Positions 35,425 to 45,124 are shown, numbered from the stretch's first letter. The stretch is DNA of 64,000 nucleotides from Xylanibacter ruminicola (GCF_900107775.1 NZ_FNRF01000004.1:310001-374000), one strand, 5' to 3'. A program made the numbers and translations. The notes: generated by a model from the sequence alone, not told the origin.

Positions 35425-37887
35425 ATGAAATTTAAAACTATTTTGGCGGCGGGGATGCTGGCAGTACTGGCTGCTGCATGTACCGAGCATAAGACATTGG
35501 ATATGAACTGGGAGGTAGAAACACCCGATGGTTGGATACCAGCCCAAGTACCTGGCACCCTGATGGGTACGCTGACTGCCAACGGCATAGAACCCGAAGC
35601 GCTGACAGCCGACGACTATGCCAGAATTAACAAAACACAGTTTGATAAAAGCTGGAAGTACCGCACCACTTTCGATCTGCAACCACTCAACGAGGGCGAA
35701 CATGCGGTGCTGAACTTCGATGGTATCAGCTACCGCGCCAACGTATGGTTGAACGGCAAGCAGATAGCCAACAGCAAGGAGATGTACGGCCCGTTCCGAC
35801 AGTTTGAATTTGATGTAACCAACGAGGTTGCCAAACAGAACAAGCTGGAGGTTGAGGTGTTCCGTGCACAGCCCGGCGAACCCAACATAGGTTTTGCCGA
35901 CTGGAATCCGCGCCCTGCCGACGAAAACATGGGTATCTACCGCGAGGTGCGCATAAAAACCTGCGGCAATGTGGCCCTGTCGCACTCAGCCGTACGTTCT
36001 CGCGTAAACACCGAAACGCTGAACGAGGCCTGGCTCACCATCGCCACCGAACTACGTAACCTGTCGGACAAGCCCGTCGAAGGCACCGTGCAGGGTACTG
36101 CCGACGGACAGAAGTTCAACTACCGCGTAAGTCTGGCTCCTGGCGAGAAGAAACGCTTTGTGAGTCCTACCGAGATACATATCAAAAACCCAAAATTGTG
36201 GTGGTGCCACAACATGGGCAAGCCCGAACTGTGTGATTTGCACATTGAGTTTGCCGAGGACCACAAAATTTCGGATTTTGAGGATGTGCGATTTGGTATT
36301 CGCGAGATAAAAAGCTACCTCACCGACGAGGGTTACCGCGCCTTTTCGCTGAATGGGAAGCCCGTGCTGCTGCGTGGTGCCGGTTGGACCGACGATATCT
36401 ACCTGCGCGACACACCCGAGAGCAATCGCCAGCAACTGGAATATGTGCGCGACATGAATATGAACACCGTGCGCCTAGAAGGTTTTTGGGGCACCTCGCA
36501 AAACCTGTACGACCTGTGCGACGAGCTGGGACTCTTTATCCTGGTGGGCTGGAGCTGCCACTGGGAGTGGGAAGACTACCTCGGTTCACCCTGCGACGAG
36601 TTGTACGGCGGCATACTGAGCCCAGAGAATATCGACCTGATAGCCCGTTCGTTCGAAGACCAGGTGATGTGGCTGCGCTACCACCCATCCATCATCGGTT
36701 GGTTTGTAGGTAGCGACATGCTGCCCAAGCCCGAACTGGAGAAAAAGTATCAGCAGTTCCTGAGCACCGAGGACGATCGCCAATACCTGATATCGGCCAA
36801 GGACCAGACGAGCGAGATTTCAGGTCCGTCGGGAACCAAGATGGCTGGTCCGTACGAGTATGTGGGTCCCAGCTACTGGTATCTGCCAGATGCTCCAGGA
36901 GGCGCATTCGGATTCAACACCGAAACAGGTATCGGCGCCCAGCTACCTGTGAAAGAGTCGCTCCAGAAGATGTTAGGCCCCGACCTCTTCCCCATCGACC
37001 AGCGCTGGAATATTCTGTGTACCGCATCGGCCAGCGACATGAACTCGCTGAAACAGCTGAACGAGGTGATTCGCAACCGCTTTAACGAAGCCAAGGATAT
37101 CGACGAATACCTGCGCCGCGCCGACATGCTGAACTACGAGAGCACCAAGGCTATGTTCGAGAGTTTCCGAGTAAGATTGCCCCACACCACAGGCATCATC
37201 CAGTGGATGCTGAACGGCTCACGCCCAGGCATTTACTGGCAGCTTTACGACTACTACAAGCAGCCCAACGCCGCCTACTACGGTGTAAAGAAAGCCAACG
37301 CCCCCGTGCAGCTGATTTACGACTACTACACCAAAGCCGTGTATGCCGTTAACGAGACGCTGCACCCCGCCAAGGCCACAGCCCGCATGCAACTGCTGAG
37401 AGGCGACAAGAGCACCGACGACAGCCAGGAGATTGAGATAGCCCCTGGCATGGTAACCAAGGTGTTTGATATCGATATGGCCCAGGCCCCAGCCGCCTTC
37501 CTGCTGCTGAAGCTGGGCGACGACATCACCAACGAGTATTTTATTGTAAGCGAGAAGGATACGTACGACTGGAGCAAGACCACCTGGGTACACACCCCCA
37601 TCACTAAGTACGCCTCGTATGCCATGCTCGACAGCCTGTGTACCACCGATGTGGAGCTTACCACCACTCCCACCAACGATGGCTACCAGGTAAAAGTAAG
37701 CAATCCTACCGACAAGGTGGCATTTATGATTCGCTTAACAGCCAAGAACCAGGGCGAGCTGATTTGCCCAGCCTACTGGAGCGACAACTACCTGACTCTG
37801 GCCCCAGGCGAAACACGCACCGTTACCTGTCGCATACCTTACTTGACTGACAAAACTAAGGTTAAGATAGAAGTTTCCAAGCAATAA
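35425..37887 (+). CDS. Glycoside hydrolase family 2 lipoprotein (exo-beta-glucosaminidase/mannosidase-like)
   Basis: 820 residues. Lipobox ending LAAACT, then the GH2 jelly-roll domain (FDGISYRANVWLNGKQIANS), immunoglobulin-like domain and TIM barrel. In the barrel, Asp431 (WFVGSDM) and Glu500 (FNTETGIGA) fit the acid/base Asp and nucleophile Glu of CsxA-type exo-beta-D-glucosaminidases, with the same ~70-residue spacing. Plant or bacterial mannosyl-glycan enzymes share this subfamily, so the substrate is not settled. It is co-transcribed with the ROK kinase. Confidence 0.85.
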   Translation: MKFKTILAAGMLAVLAAACTEHKTLDMNWEVETPDGWIPAQVPGTLMGTLTANGIEPEALTADDYARINKTQFDKSWKYRTTFDLQPLNEGEHAVLNFDGISYRANVWLNGKQIANSKEMYGPFRQFEFDVTNEVAKQNKLEVEVFRAQPGEPNIGFADWNPRPADENMGIYREVRIKTCGNVALSHSAVRSRVNTETLNEAWLTIATELRNLSDKPVEGTVQGTADGQKFNYRVSLAPGEKKRFVSPTEIHIKNPKLWWCHNMGKPELCDLHIEFAEDHKISDFEDVRFGIREIKSYLTDEGYRAFSLNGKPVLLRGAGWTDDIYLRDTPESNRQQLEYVRDMNMNTVRLEGFWGTSQNLYDLCDELGLFILVGWSCHWEWEDYLGSPCDELYGGILSPENIDLIARSFEDQVMWLRYHPSIIGWFVGSDMLPKPELEKKYQQFLSTEDDRQYLISAKDQTSEISGPSGTKMAGPYEYVGPSYWYLPDAPGGAFGFNTETGIGAQLPVKESLQKMLGPDLFPIDQRWNILCTASASDMNSLKQLNEVIRNRFNEAKDIDEYLRRADMLNYESTKAMFESFRVRLPHTTGIIQWMLNGSRPGIYWQLYDYYKQPNAAYYGVKKANAPVQLIYDYYTKAVYAVNETLHPAKATARMQLLRGDKSTDDSQEIEIAPGMVTKVFDIDMAQAPAAFLLLKLGDDITNEYFIVSEKDTYDWSKTTWVHTPITKYASYAMLDSLCTTDVELTTTPTNDGYQVKVSNPTDKVAFMIRLTAKNQGELICPAYWSDNYLTLAPGETRTVTCRIPYLTDKTKVKIEVSKQ

Positions 37888-37924
37888 GTGTAAAATTACA
37901 ATAATTTTTTGCTCTAAACCAAAT

Positions 37925-37960
37925 AATTATTCCGAAACCGTGATTAGTTTCGGAATAATT
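37925..37960. promoter_or_regulatory. 14 bp perfect inverted repeat between GH2 and transketolase genes
   Basis: AATTATTCCGAAAC pairs with GTTTCGGAATAATT around eight bases, ending directly before TTG and the -7-like TATCTTTG (37964-37971) of the transketolase gene. It may terminate the GH2 transcript or act as an operator. Confidence 0.6.
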
Positions 37961-38007
37961 TTGTATCTTTGCCCCCAAAATTAACGTTTTTCAATTAATT
38001 ATTCATT

Positions 38008-40020
38008 ATGAACGACAACAAAGTTATGAACATGGCAGCGGATAATATCCGTATCCTTGCTGCTTCGATGGTTGAGAAGGCTAAGTCGGGACACCCCGGC
38101 GGTGCTATGGGTGGTGCTGATTTCATCAACACCCTTTACAGTGAGTTCCTGGTTTACGACCCCGAGAATCCCGCATGGGAGGGTCGCGACCGTTTCTTCC
38201 TCGATCCTGGTCACATGGCTCCAATGCTGTACAGCCAGCTCGCCTTGATCGGCAAGTACACACTCGAGGATTTGAAGAACCTGCGCCAGTGGGGCTCAGT
38301 AACTCCAGGTCACCCCGAGCGCGAGATTGAGCGCGGCATCGAGAACACCTCTGGTCCTCTCGGTCAGGGTCACTGTTTCGCAGTAGGTGCAGCCATCGCC
38401 GCTAAGTTCCTGAAGGCTCGTCTGGGCAACGTGATGAACCAGACTATCTACGCCTACATCTCTGACGGTGGTGTACAGGAGGAGATTTCACAGGGTGCTG
38501 GTCGTATCGCTGGTAACCTGGGACTCGACAACCTCATCATGTTCTACGACGCTAACGATATTCAGCTCTCTACCAAGACCGAGGTGGTTACCTGCGAGGA
38601 TACTGCCAAGAAGTACGAGGCATGGGGCTGGTTTGTACAGAAGATCAACGGTAACGATGTTGACCAGATTCGCGAGGCCATCAAGAAGGCTCAGGCCGAG
38701 AAGGATCGCCCATCACTCATCATCGGTCACTGTGTAATGGGTAAGGGTGCCCGTAAGGCTGACAACAGCTCATACGAGAGCAACTGCGCTACTCACGGTG
38801 CTCCTCTCGGTGGCGATGCTTACATCAACACCATGAAGAACCTGGGTGCCGATCCCGAGAACCCATTCCAGATCTTCCCCGAGGTTCAGGAGATGTACGC
38901 AAAGCGTGCCGAGGAGCTGAAGAAGATTGTAGCTGAGCGCTATGCCGAGAAGGCTGAGTGGGCAAAGGGTCACCCCGAGCAGGCCAAGCAGCTCGAGGAG
39001 TGGTTCAGCGGCAAGGCTCCTGTTATCGACTGGAGCAAGGTTGAGCAGAAGGCAGGTGCTGCTACACGTGGTGCCAGCGCTACTGTTCTGTCAGCTCTGG
39101 CTGAGCAGGTTCCCAACATGATTTGTGCTTCGGCCGACCTTTCTAACTCAGATAAGACCGACGGCTTCCTGAAGAAGACTCACGACCTGGTTCGTGGCGA
39201 CTTCAGCGGTGCCTTCTTCGAGGCTGGTGTAGCCGAGCTCACTATGGCTTGCTGCTGCATTGGTATGGCTCTGCACGGTGGTGTTATCCCCGCTTGCGGT
39301 ACCTTCTTTGTATTCTCTGATTACATGAAGCCCGCCGTACGTATGGCTGCCCTCATGGAGCTGCCTGTTAAGTTCATCTGGACTCATGATGCCTTCCGTG
39401 TAGGTGAGGATGGTCCTACCCACGAGCCTGTTGAGCAGGAGGCACAGATCCGCCTGATGGAGAAGCTGAAGAACCACCACGGTAAGAACTCTGTATTGGT
39501 AGTTCGTCCTGCCGATGCCGAGGAGACCACCGTTTGCTGGCGCATGGCTATGGAGAATGTTGATACTCCTACAGCCCTGATCTTCTCTCGTCAGAATATC
39601 GACATGCTGCCCGAGGGCAACGACTACAACCAGGCTACCAAGGGTGCTTACGTTGTAGCTGGTTCAGACGAGAACTTCGATGTTATCCTGCTGGCTTCAG
39701 GTTCTGAGGTTTCTACTCTCGAGGCTGGTGCTAAACTGCTCCGCGAGGACGGCGTTAAGGTTCGCGTGGTTAGCGTTCCTTCTGAGGGTCTGTTCCGCAG
39801 CCAGAGCAAGGAGTATCAGCAGAGCGTACTGCCCGCAGGTGTTAAGAAGTTCGGTCTCACCGCTGGTCTGCCCGTAAACCTCGAGGGTCTGGTAGGTGCC
39901 GACGGTACCGTATGGGGTCTGGAGAGCTTCGGTTTCTCTGCTCCTTACAAGGTGCTCGACGAGAAGCTCGGCTTCACCGGTGAGAATGTGTACAAGCAGG
40001 TTAAAGCCCTTCTTGGATAA
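38008..40020 (+). CDS. tkt: Transketolase
   Basis: 670 residues. TPP-dependent two-carbon transfer in the pentose phosphate pathway. N-terminal KAKSGHPGGAMGGADFINTL, the TPP motif GGVQEEISQGAGRIAGNLGL with YDANDIQLS, the catalytic Glu region and THDAFRVGEDGPTHEPVEQ are standard. Codon choice is strongly biased toward C/G-ending codons relative to neighbours, as expected of a highly expressed gene. rpiB follows 99 bp later. Confidence 0.98.
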   Translation: MNDNKVMNMAADNIRILAASMVEKAKSGHPGGAMGGADFINTLYSEFLVYDPENPAWEGRDRFFLDPGHMAPMLYSQLALIGKYTLEDLKNLRQWGSVTPGHPEREIERGIENTSGPLGQGHCFAVGAAIAAKFLKARLGNVMNQTIYAYISDGGVQEEISQGAGRIAGNLGLDNLIMFYDANDIQLSTKTEVVTCEDTAKKYEAWGWFVQKINGNDVDQIREAIKKAQAEKDRPSLIIGHCVMGKGARKADNSSYESNCATHGAPLGGDAYINTMKNLGADPENPFQIFPEVQEMYAKRAEELKKIVAERYAEKAEWAKGHPEQAKQLEEWFSGKAPVIDWSKVEQKAGAATRGASATVLSALAEQVPNMICASADLSNSDKTDGFLKKTHDLVRGDFSGAFFEAGVAELTMACCCIGMALHGGVIPACGTFFVFSDYMKPAVRMAALMELPVKFIWTHDAFRVGEDGPTHEPVEQEAQIRLMEKLKNHHGKNSVLVVRPADAEETTVCWRMAMENVDTPTALIFSRQNIDMLPEGNDYNQATKGAYVVAGSDENFDVILLASGSEVSTLEAGAKLLREDGVKVRVVSVPSEGLFRSQSKEYQQSVLPAGVKKFGLTAGLPVNLEGLVGADGTVWGLESFGFSAPYKVLDEKLGFTGENVYKQVKALLG

Positions 40021-40027
40021 ATAATTT

Positions 40028-40101
40028 GGCACGGATTACACGGATTTCACGGATTTTCTCACGAATATAATTAATCCGTGTTAATCTGCGTAATCCGTGC
40101 C
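40028..40101. repeat. Imperfect long hairpin of CACGGATT units
   Basis: GGCACGGATTAC (40028-40039) and GTAATCCGTGCC (40090-40101) are inverted arms; both flanks carry further CACGGATT copies. It sits between tkt and rpiB. Confidence 0.75.
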
Positions 40102-40119
40102 TCTTAAAATATAACGACT

Positions 40120-40563
40120 ATGGAAGTAAAGACAGTTGGAGTTGCTTGCGATCACGCAGGCTTCGCTTTAAAGCAGTTTGTACTCCAGTATCTGGAGGAG
40201 AAGGGTTACCCCGTTAAGGACTATGGTACATGGAGTGATGCGAGTGTAGATTATCCCGATTTCGGACACGCACTGGCCGAGGGTATCGAGAGTGGCGAGG
40301 TTTATCCCGGTATTGCCATCTGTGGCAGTGGCGAGGGTATCTCAATCACCCTGAACAAGCACCAGCAGGTGCGCGCCGGTCTGTGCTGGATTCCTGAGAT
40401 TGCACATCTCATCCGTCAGCACAACGATGCCAACGTACTGGTAATGCCAGGCCGTTTCATCGACAACAACATGGCTCGCAAGATTATGGACGAGTTCTTC
40501 ACCGCCAGCTTCGAAGGTGGCCGCCACCAGAAGCGCGTGGACAAGATTCCCGTACAGAAATAG
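40120..40563 (+). CDS. rpiB: Ribose-5-phosphate isomerase B
   Basis: 147 residues. Interconverts ribulose- and ribose-5-phosphate. GVACDHAGFALKQFVLQYLE, DYPDFGHALAEGIESGE, GIAICGSGEGISITLNKH and NVLVMPGRFIDNNMA are family motifs; the catalytic Cys is in ICGSGEG. It belongs functionally with the transketolase gene upstream. Confidence 0.97.
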   Translation: MEVKTVGVACDHAGFALKQFVLQYLEEKGYPVKDYGTWSDASVDYPDFGHALAEGIESGEVYPGIAICGSGEGISITLNKHQQVRAGLCWIPEIAHLIRQHNDANVLVMPGRFIDNNMARKIMDEFFTASFEGGRHQKRVDKIPVQK

Positions 40564-40573
40564 TTTTTATTTT

Positions 40574-40650
40574 GGCACGAATTTCGCGAATTAACACGAA
40601 TTATTTTACTCATTGCTAGCAAAATTCGTGTAATTCGTGTAATTCGTGCC
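40574..40650. repeat. Imperfect long hairpin of CACGAATT units
   Basis: GGCACGAATT (40574-40583) and AATTCGTGCC (40641-40650) are inverted arms with further CACGAATT/AATTCGTG copies inside. Its layout matches the hairpin at 40028-40101, with A for G in the unit. It lies between the convergent rpiB and mltF-like genes. Confidence 0.75.
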
Positions 40651-41783
40651 TAATTTTTAATATCGTATTTGCTTTTTCGCTGTTCAGCTTTGCGCGGTGT
40701 ACCCGTGCCGTGGAATCCCATGTGAGGCGTTTTCACACCCTGATAGCCCGCATGGCGCTGACGGATACGCTGCACGTAATCCACCGTCTCCGAACCACGC
40801 ATGTAACCATATTTTACAATCGGGTCGTTATAATAACGCGGCTGACTCAGCTTCAGCACATAAGGTGCCACCTCGCTCCAGCGGTGCGGATTCCTGCCGT
40901 CGCGCTTAGCCAGGTTCATCGCATCGCGGATATGATGCGCACCACCGTTATAGCTGGCCAGCACAAAATTGGTTCGCTCGTACTGGTCGCGCACATCCGA
41001 GAACGTGTTCTGCAGCTGTCCGATATATTTCACCGCAGCACGTATGTTAGCTTCGGGCTCGTACAACTGACTGCGTGGCACTCCCAGATGGTCGGCTGTG
41101 CCAGGCATAATCTGCATCAGTCCCTTAGCCCCCACAAACGATACGGCACGCGGGTCGAAGGTCGACTCCTGATAACACTGGGCAGCCAGCAGTCGCCAGT
41201 CCCAGCGTATGTCGCGGGCATACGTCATGAAATAGCCGTCGTAATGCGAGATAATGCCGCCCTTAGCATCCAGCATGGGCGAGAAGATGCGGCGATGCAC
41301 CTTGCGCACCGTCAGCAGGTCGTTCTCCTCCTTCTGCACAGCAGCTATCAACTCTGGGCGATACCAGCCCTGCAGCTCCTTAGCCAGATCGTTCTTAGCC
41401 GTATCGGCACTGATATGTCCCGGTGTGGGCCATGCCACAATGTCCACCTCGCCATCAGCAAAACGTTTTACCAACTCCATACTGTCGCGGCACACTTCTA
41501 CACGCAGGCGCACACCCAGCGAATCAGCGAATCGCTGACAAATCAGGAACTGCGTGCCCAGACTCTTACCGTGATACTCGTAATAGGTATGCGGTCCGCT
41601 CACCGTGGCCATAATCAACTCGCCACTGGTCTGGATATCGTGCAGGTCGAACTCGTCGGATACCGAAACGGTATCATCTATCACGCCCCAGGGTGCCACA
41701 ATGGGTTCGTGCTTCTTTTCGAAACACGACGCCAGCGATAGCAAAACCGCCCCAAAACCGACATATTTATACCATTTTTGCAT
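40650..41783 (-). CDS. MltF-like membrane-bound lytic transglycosylase
   Basis: 377 residues. Lipobox ending LASCF; an N-terminal solute-binding-like domain (LIMATVSGPHTYYEYHGKSL; VDIVAWPTP), then a lysozyme-like SLT domain with catalytic Glu in CYQESTFDPRAVS, GAKGLMQIMPGTA and ASYNGGAHHI. Cleaves peptidoglycan strands at the outer membrane. ATG at 41783; TACCTTTG on the minus strand at 41816-41823. Confidence 0.93.
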   Translation of the reverse strand: MQKWYKYVGFGAVLLSLASCFEKKHEPIVAPWGVIDDTVSVSDEFDLHDIQTSGELIMATVSGPHTYYEYHGKSLGTQFLICQRFADSLGVRLRVEVCRDSMELVKRFADGEVDIVAWPTPGHISADTAKNDLAKELQGWYRPELIAAVQKEENDLLTVRKVHRRIFSPMLDAKGGIISHYDGYFMTYARDIRWDWRLLAAQCYQESTFDPRAVSFVGAKGLMQIMPGTADHLGVPRSQLYEPEANIRAAVKYIGQLQNTFSDVRDQYERTNFVLASYNGGAHHIRDAMNLAKRDGRNPHRWSEVAPYVLKLSQPRYYNDPIVKYGYMRGSETVDYVQRIRQRHAGYQGVKTPHMGFHGTGTPRKAEQRKSKYDIKN

Positions 41784-41901
41784 CAATCTGCACCATTTTG
41801 TTAGTAAAAACGGTGCAAAGGTACTACTTTTTGGTCAGTAATGACACTTATTTCGCGAAAAAGTTGTAATTTTGCACCCGATATTTTTTAGATTTAACGA
41901 T

Positions 41902-42753
41902 ATGTTAAGAATTGCAGTACAATCAAAAGGACGTCTGTTCGAGGACACCATGAACCTGTTGTCAGAGGCTGACATCAAGGTTAGTGCCTCAAAACGCACC
42001 TTGCTGGTGCAGTCGTCCAACTTTCCGCTGGAGGTTCTTTACCTCCGCGATGATGACATCCCACAGAGTGTAGCCAGTGGAGTGGCTGACATCGGTGTAG
42101 TGGGCGAAAACGAGTTTGTTGAGCGTGGCGAAGATGCTGATATCATCTCACGTCTCGGCTTCTCAAAATGCCGCCTCTCGCTGGCCATTCCCAAAGAGAT
42201 CGACTACAAGGGAGTAGAGTGGTTCAACGGCAAGAAGATTGCCACCAGCTACCCCGGAATCCTTCGACATTTCCTTGAGCAGCATCATATCCATGCCGAA
42301 ATCCATGTCATCACAGGTAGCGTAGAAATCAGCCCGGGCATTGGTCTGGCCGATGCTATCTTTGATATCGTATCATCAGGCTCTACCCTGGTGAGCAATA
42401 ATCTGCGCGAAGTTGAGATTGTAATGCAGAGTGAGGCTCTGCTGATTGGCAACAAGCAGATGAGCGACGAGAAGAAAGCCATCCTCGAGCAGATGCTGTT
42501 CCGCTTTAAGGCCGTAAAGGATGCCGAGGACAAGAAGTATGTACGTATGAACGCCCCCAAGGCCCGCCTGCAGGAGATTATCAACGTGCTGCCAGGCCTG
42601 AAGAGCCCCACCATCATCCCTCTGGCCGACGACGAGTGGTGCTCGGTTCACACCGTACTCGACCAGAAGCAGTTCTGGGAGATTATTGGCAAACTGAAGG
42701 AAATGGGCGCCCAGGGCATCCTGGTTACCCCCATCGAAAAAATGATATTATGA
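41902..42753 (+). CDS. hisG: ATP phosphoribosyltransferase (long form)
   Basis: 283 residues. First step of histidine synthesis. MLRIAVQSKGRLFEDTMNLL, GVADIGVVGENEFVE, KKIATSYPGILRHFL and the P-loop-like EISPGIGLADAIFDIVSSG are present, and the C-terminal ~70 residues are the regulatory domain of long HisG. Start set at the ATG at 41902, after TAATTTTG (41867-41874). Its stop overlaps hisD as ATGA. Confidence 0.97.
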   Translation: MLRIAVQSKGRLFEDTMNLLSEADIKVSASKRTLLVQSSNFPLEVLYLRDDDIPQSVASGVADIGVVGENEFVERGEDADIISRLGFSKCRLSLAIPKEIDYKGVEWFNGKKIATSYPGILRHFLEQHHIHAEIHVITGSVEISPGIGLADAIFDIVSSGSTLVSNNLREVEIVMQSEALLIGNKQMSDEKKAILEQMLFRFKAVKDAEDKKYVRMNAPKARLQEIINVLPGLKSPTIIPLADDEWCSVHTVLDQKQFWEIIGKLKEMGAQGILVTPIEKMIL

Positions 42754-44036
42754 TCATAATTCGTAATCCACAACGTAACGAGTGGGCAAAGATTGTAGAG
42801 CGTCCGCACTTGGATGTTTCGCAGCTCAACGACACCGTAGCATCGGTATTGGCCGACGTCAAGAAGCGCGGCGATGATGCCGTAAAGGGCTACGAGCTGA
42901 AGTTCGACCATGTTGATCTGCCCACACTGGCTGTATCCGAAGCCGAGATGAACGAAGCGGAAGCGCTGGTAAGCCCTGAGTTGAAAGCAGCCATTCAGGT
43001 AGCTCACTACAATATCAAGACCTTCCACGAGTCGCAGCAGTTCAAGGGCAAGAAAATCGAGACACAGCCCGGCGTGGTTTGCTGGCAGAAGAGTGTAGCC
43101 ATCCAGAAGGTTGGTTTGTACATTCCTGGCGGCACCGCCCCACTCTTCTCTACCGTACTGATGCTGGCCACACCTGCCAAGATAGCAGGCTGCGAGGAGA
43201 TTGTGCTCTGCACCCCTCCAGGTCGCGATGGTAAGGTAAACCCCGCCATTCTGGTGGCCGCCCGCATTGCAGGTGTTAGCAAGATATTCAAGGCAGGTGG
43301 CGTACAGGCCATCGGCGCTATGGCCTATGGTACCCAGAGTGTGCCCAAGGTATATAAAATCTTCGGTCCCGGCAACCAGTATGTGATGGCCGCCAAGCAG
43401 CAGGTTAGCCTGCACGACGTGGCTATCGACATGCCCGCAGGTCCTTCCGAGGTGTGCGTCATCGCCGATAAGCATGCCAACATCGAGTTTGTAGCTGCCG
43501 ACTTGCTGTCGCAGGCCGAGCATGGTATCGACTCGCAGGTATTCCTTATCACCACCTCCGAGCAGGTGATTCTCGACGTACAGGCCGAGGTCAACCGTCA
43601 GCTGGATCTGCTGCCCCGTAAGGAGATGGCAGCCAAGGCACTCGACAACAGCCGCCTGGTACTGGTAGGCAGCATGCAGGAGGCCATCGACCTCTCGAAT
43701 GCCTACGCCCCCGAGCACCTCATTCTGCAGGTAAAGGATTATGCCAAGGTGGCCAATAAGGTAGTAAATGCAGGTAGCGTGTTCCTGGGCGAGTATGCCT
43801 GTGAGAGCGCAGGCGACTATGCCAGCGGCACCAATCACACCCTGCCCACCCATGGTTATGCCACTGCCTACAGCGGTGTAAACCTGGATAGCTACTGCCG
43901 TAAGATTACCTTCCAGCATCTTACCGAGGATGGTATCCGCAGCATCGGTCGCGCCGTAGAACTCATGGCCGAAGCCGAACAGCTGGAGGCACACGCTAAC
44001 GCGATGCGCGTACGCATGCGCTCAGTTGATAATTGA
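42750..44036 (+). CDS. hisD: Histidinol dehydrogenase
   Basis: 428 residues. Oxidises histidinol to histidine. VGLYIPGGTAPLFSTVLMLA, AGGVQAIGAMAYGTQSVPKV, GPGNQYVMAAKQQ and DMPAGPSEVCVIAD are diagnostic; zinc ligands lie in LLSQAEHGIDSQVF and ESAGDYASGTNHTLPTHGYA. Start at 42750 overlaps the hisG stop. Its stop lies in a TTGATAA repeat shared with the hisC leader. Confidence 0.97.
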   Translation: MIIIRNPQRNEWAKIVERPHLDVSQLNDTVASVLADVKKRGDDAVKGYELKFDHVDLPTLAVSEAEMNEAEALVSPELKAAIQVAHYNIKTFHESQQFKGKKIETQPGVVCWQKSVAIQKVGLYIPGGTAPLFSTVLMLATPAKIAGCEEIVLCTPPGRDGKVNPAILVAARIAGVSKIFKAGGVQAIGAMAYGTQSVPKVYKIFGPGNQYVMAAKQQVSLHDVAIDMPAGPSEVCVIADKHANIEFVAADLLSQAEHGIDSQVFLITTSEQVILDVQAEVNRQLDLLPRKEMAAKALDNSRLVLVGSMQEAIDLSNAYAPEHLILQVKDYAKVANKVVNAGSVFLGEYACESAGDYASGTNHTLPTHGYATAYSGVNLDSYCRKITFQHLTEDGIRSIGRAVELMAEAEQLEAHANAMRVRMRSVDN

Positions 44037-44048
44037 TAATTGACAATT

Positions 44049-45098
44049 ATGAAATCGCTTCAAGAATTAACAAGAAAGAATATATGGAACCTGGCGCCTT
44101 ACAGCAGTGCTCGCAATGAGTATGCCGGTAGAGAGGCACGCGTATTTCTCGATGCCAACGAGAATCCATACAACGCGCCTTATAACCGCTACCCCGACCC
44201 CTTGCAGCTGGAGCTCAAGGAGGCCATCGCCAAAGTAAAAGGCGTGCCTGCCCAGTGCATCTTCCTGGGCAACGGTAGCGACGAGGCCATCGACCTGCCC
44301 TATCGCTGTTTCTGCGAGCCAGGCGTGGATAACGTGGTGGCCATCGAGCCCACCTATGGCATGTACAAGGTGTGCGCCGATATCAACAACGTAGAGTATC
44401 GCACCGTATTGCTCGACGAGCATTTCCAGGTAACTGCCGACGCACTGTTGGCAGCCACCGATGCCCATACCAAGATTATCTGGCTGTGCACCCCAAACAA
44501 CCCCACCGGCAACTGCCTGGTGCGCGAAGAGGTGATAAAGGTAATAGAGAATTTCGACGGTTTGGTGATTGTCGACGAAGCCTACAGCGATTTCTCATCG
44601 CAGACGTCATTCCGTCAATGGTCAATGGTTAATGGTCAATGGTCTCGTCCCAACCTGATTGTGCTCAACACCATGTCGAAGGCATGGGGCTGTGCCGCTA
44701 TCCGTTTGGGCATGGCTTTCGCATCAGAAGGCATCATCGACATTTTTAATAAGGTGAAGTATCCCTACAATGTCAACCTGCTCACCCAGCAGCAGGCACT
44801 CAAGGCATTGCAGGACCCATTCGAAGTAGATGGTTGGGTAAAGATTCTGAAGGAGGAGCGCGGCCGCGTGATGCAGGCATTCAGCATACTCCCTATCTGC
44901 GAGAAGATTTATCCTACGGATGCCAACTTCTTCCTGGCCAAGATGACCGATGCCACCGGTATCTACAACTATCTGGTGGATCAGGGCATCATCGTTCGCA
45001 ACCGCAACCGCGTGCAGCTCTGCCAGAACTGCCTGCGCATCACCATCGGCACCAAGACCGAAAACAGCGAGTTGATTGCCGCCCTGCGTCAGTACTAG
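44049..45098 (+). CDS. hisC: Histidinol-phosphate aminotransferase with repeat-derived insert
   Basis: 349 residues. PLP enzyme of histidine synthesis. [50 protein letters not shown] and the lysine motif NTMSKAWG are intact. Between SDFSSQTSF and RPNLIVLNT lies [11 protein letters not shown], encoded by tandem GTCAATG/GTTAATG heptamers (44614-44644) that look like intergenic repeats inserted in frame. The ATG at 44049 is 12 bp after hisD; an upstream TTG is inside a repeat. hisB does not follow. Confidence 0.94.
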   Translation: MKSLQELTRKNIWNLAPYSSARNEYAGREARVFLDANENPYNAPYNRYPDPLQLELKEAIAKVKGVPAQCIFLGNGSDEAIDLPYRCFCEPGVDNVVAIEPTYGMYKVCADINNVEYRTVLLDEHFQVTADALLAATDAHTKIIWLCTPNNPTGNCLVREEVIKVIENFDGLVIVDEAYSDFSSQTSFRQWSMVNGQWSRPNLIVLNTMSKAWGCAAIRLGMAFASEGIIDIFNKVKYPYNVNLLTQQQALKALQDPFEVDGWVKILKEERGRVMQAFSILPICEKIYPTDANFFLAKMTDATGIYNYLVDQGIIVRNRNRVQLCQNCLRITIGTKTENSELIAALRQY

Positions 45099-45124
45099 TA
45101 TCAGGCCGCGGCCCTCTAAATAGC

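Noticed and set aside
41872..41901. Longer start for hisG, and similar extensions of hisD, EamA, patatin, CDF, rlmD, yjbQ and the GDSL gene
   Set aside because: The extensions begin at TTG or GTG, or at distant ATGs, and run through -7 promoter elements or neighbouring genes; the internal ATG starts fit family N-termini.
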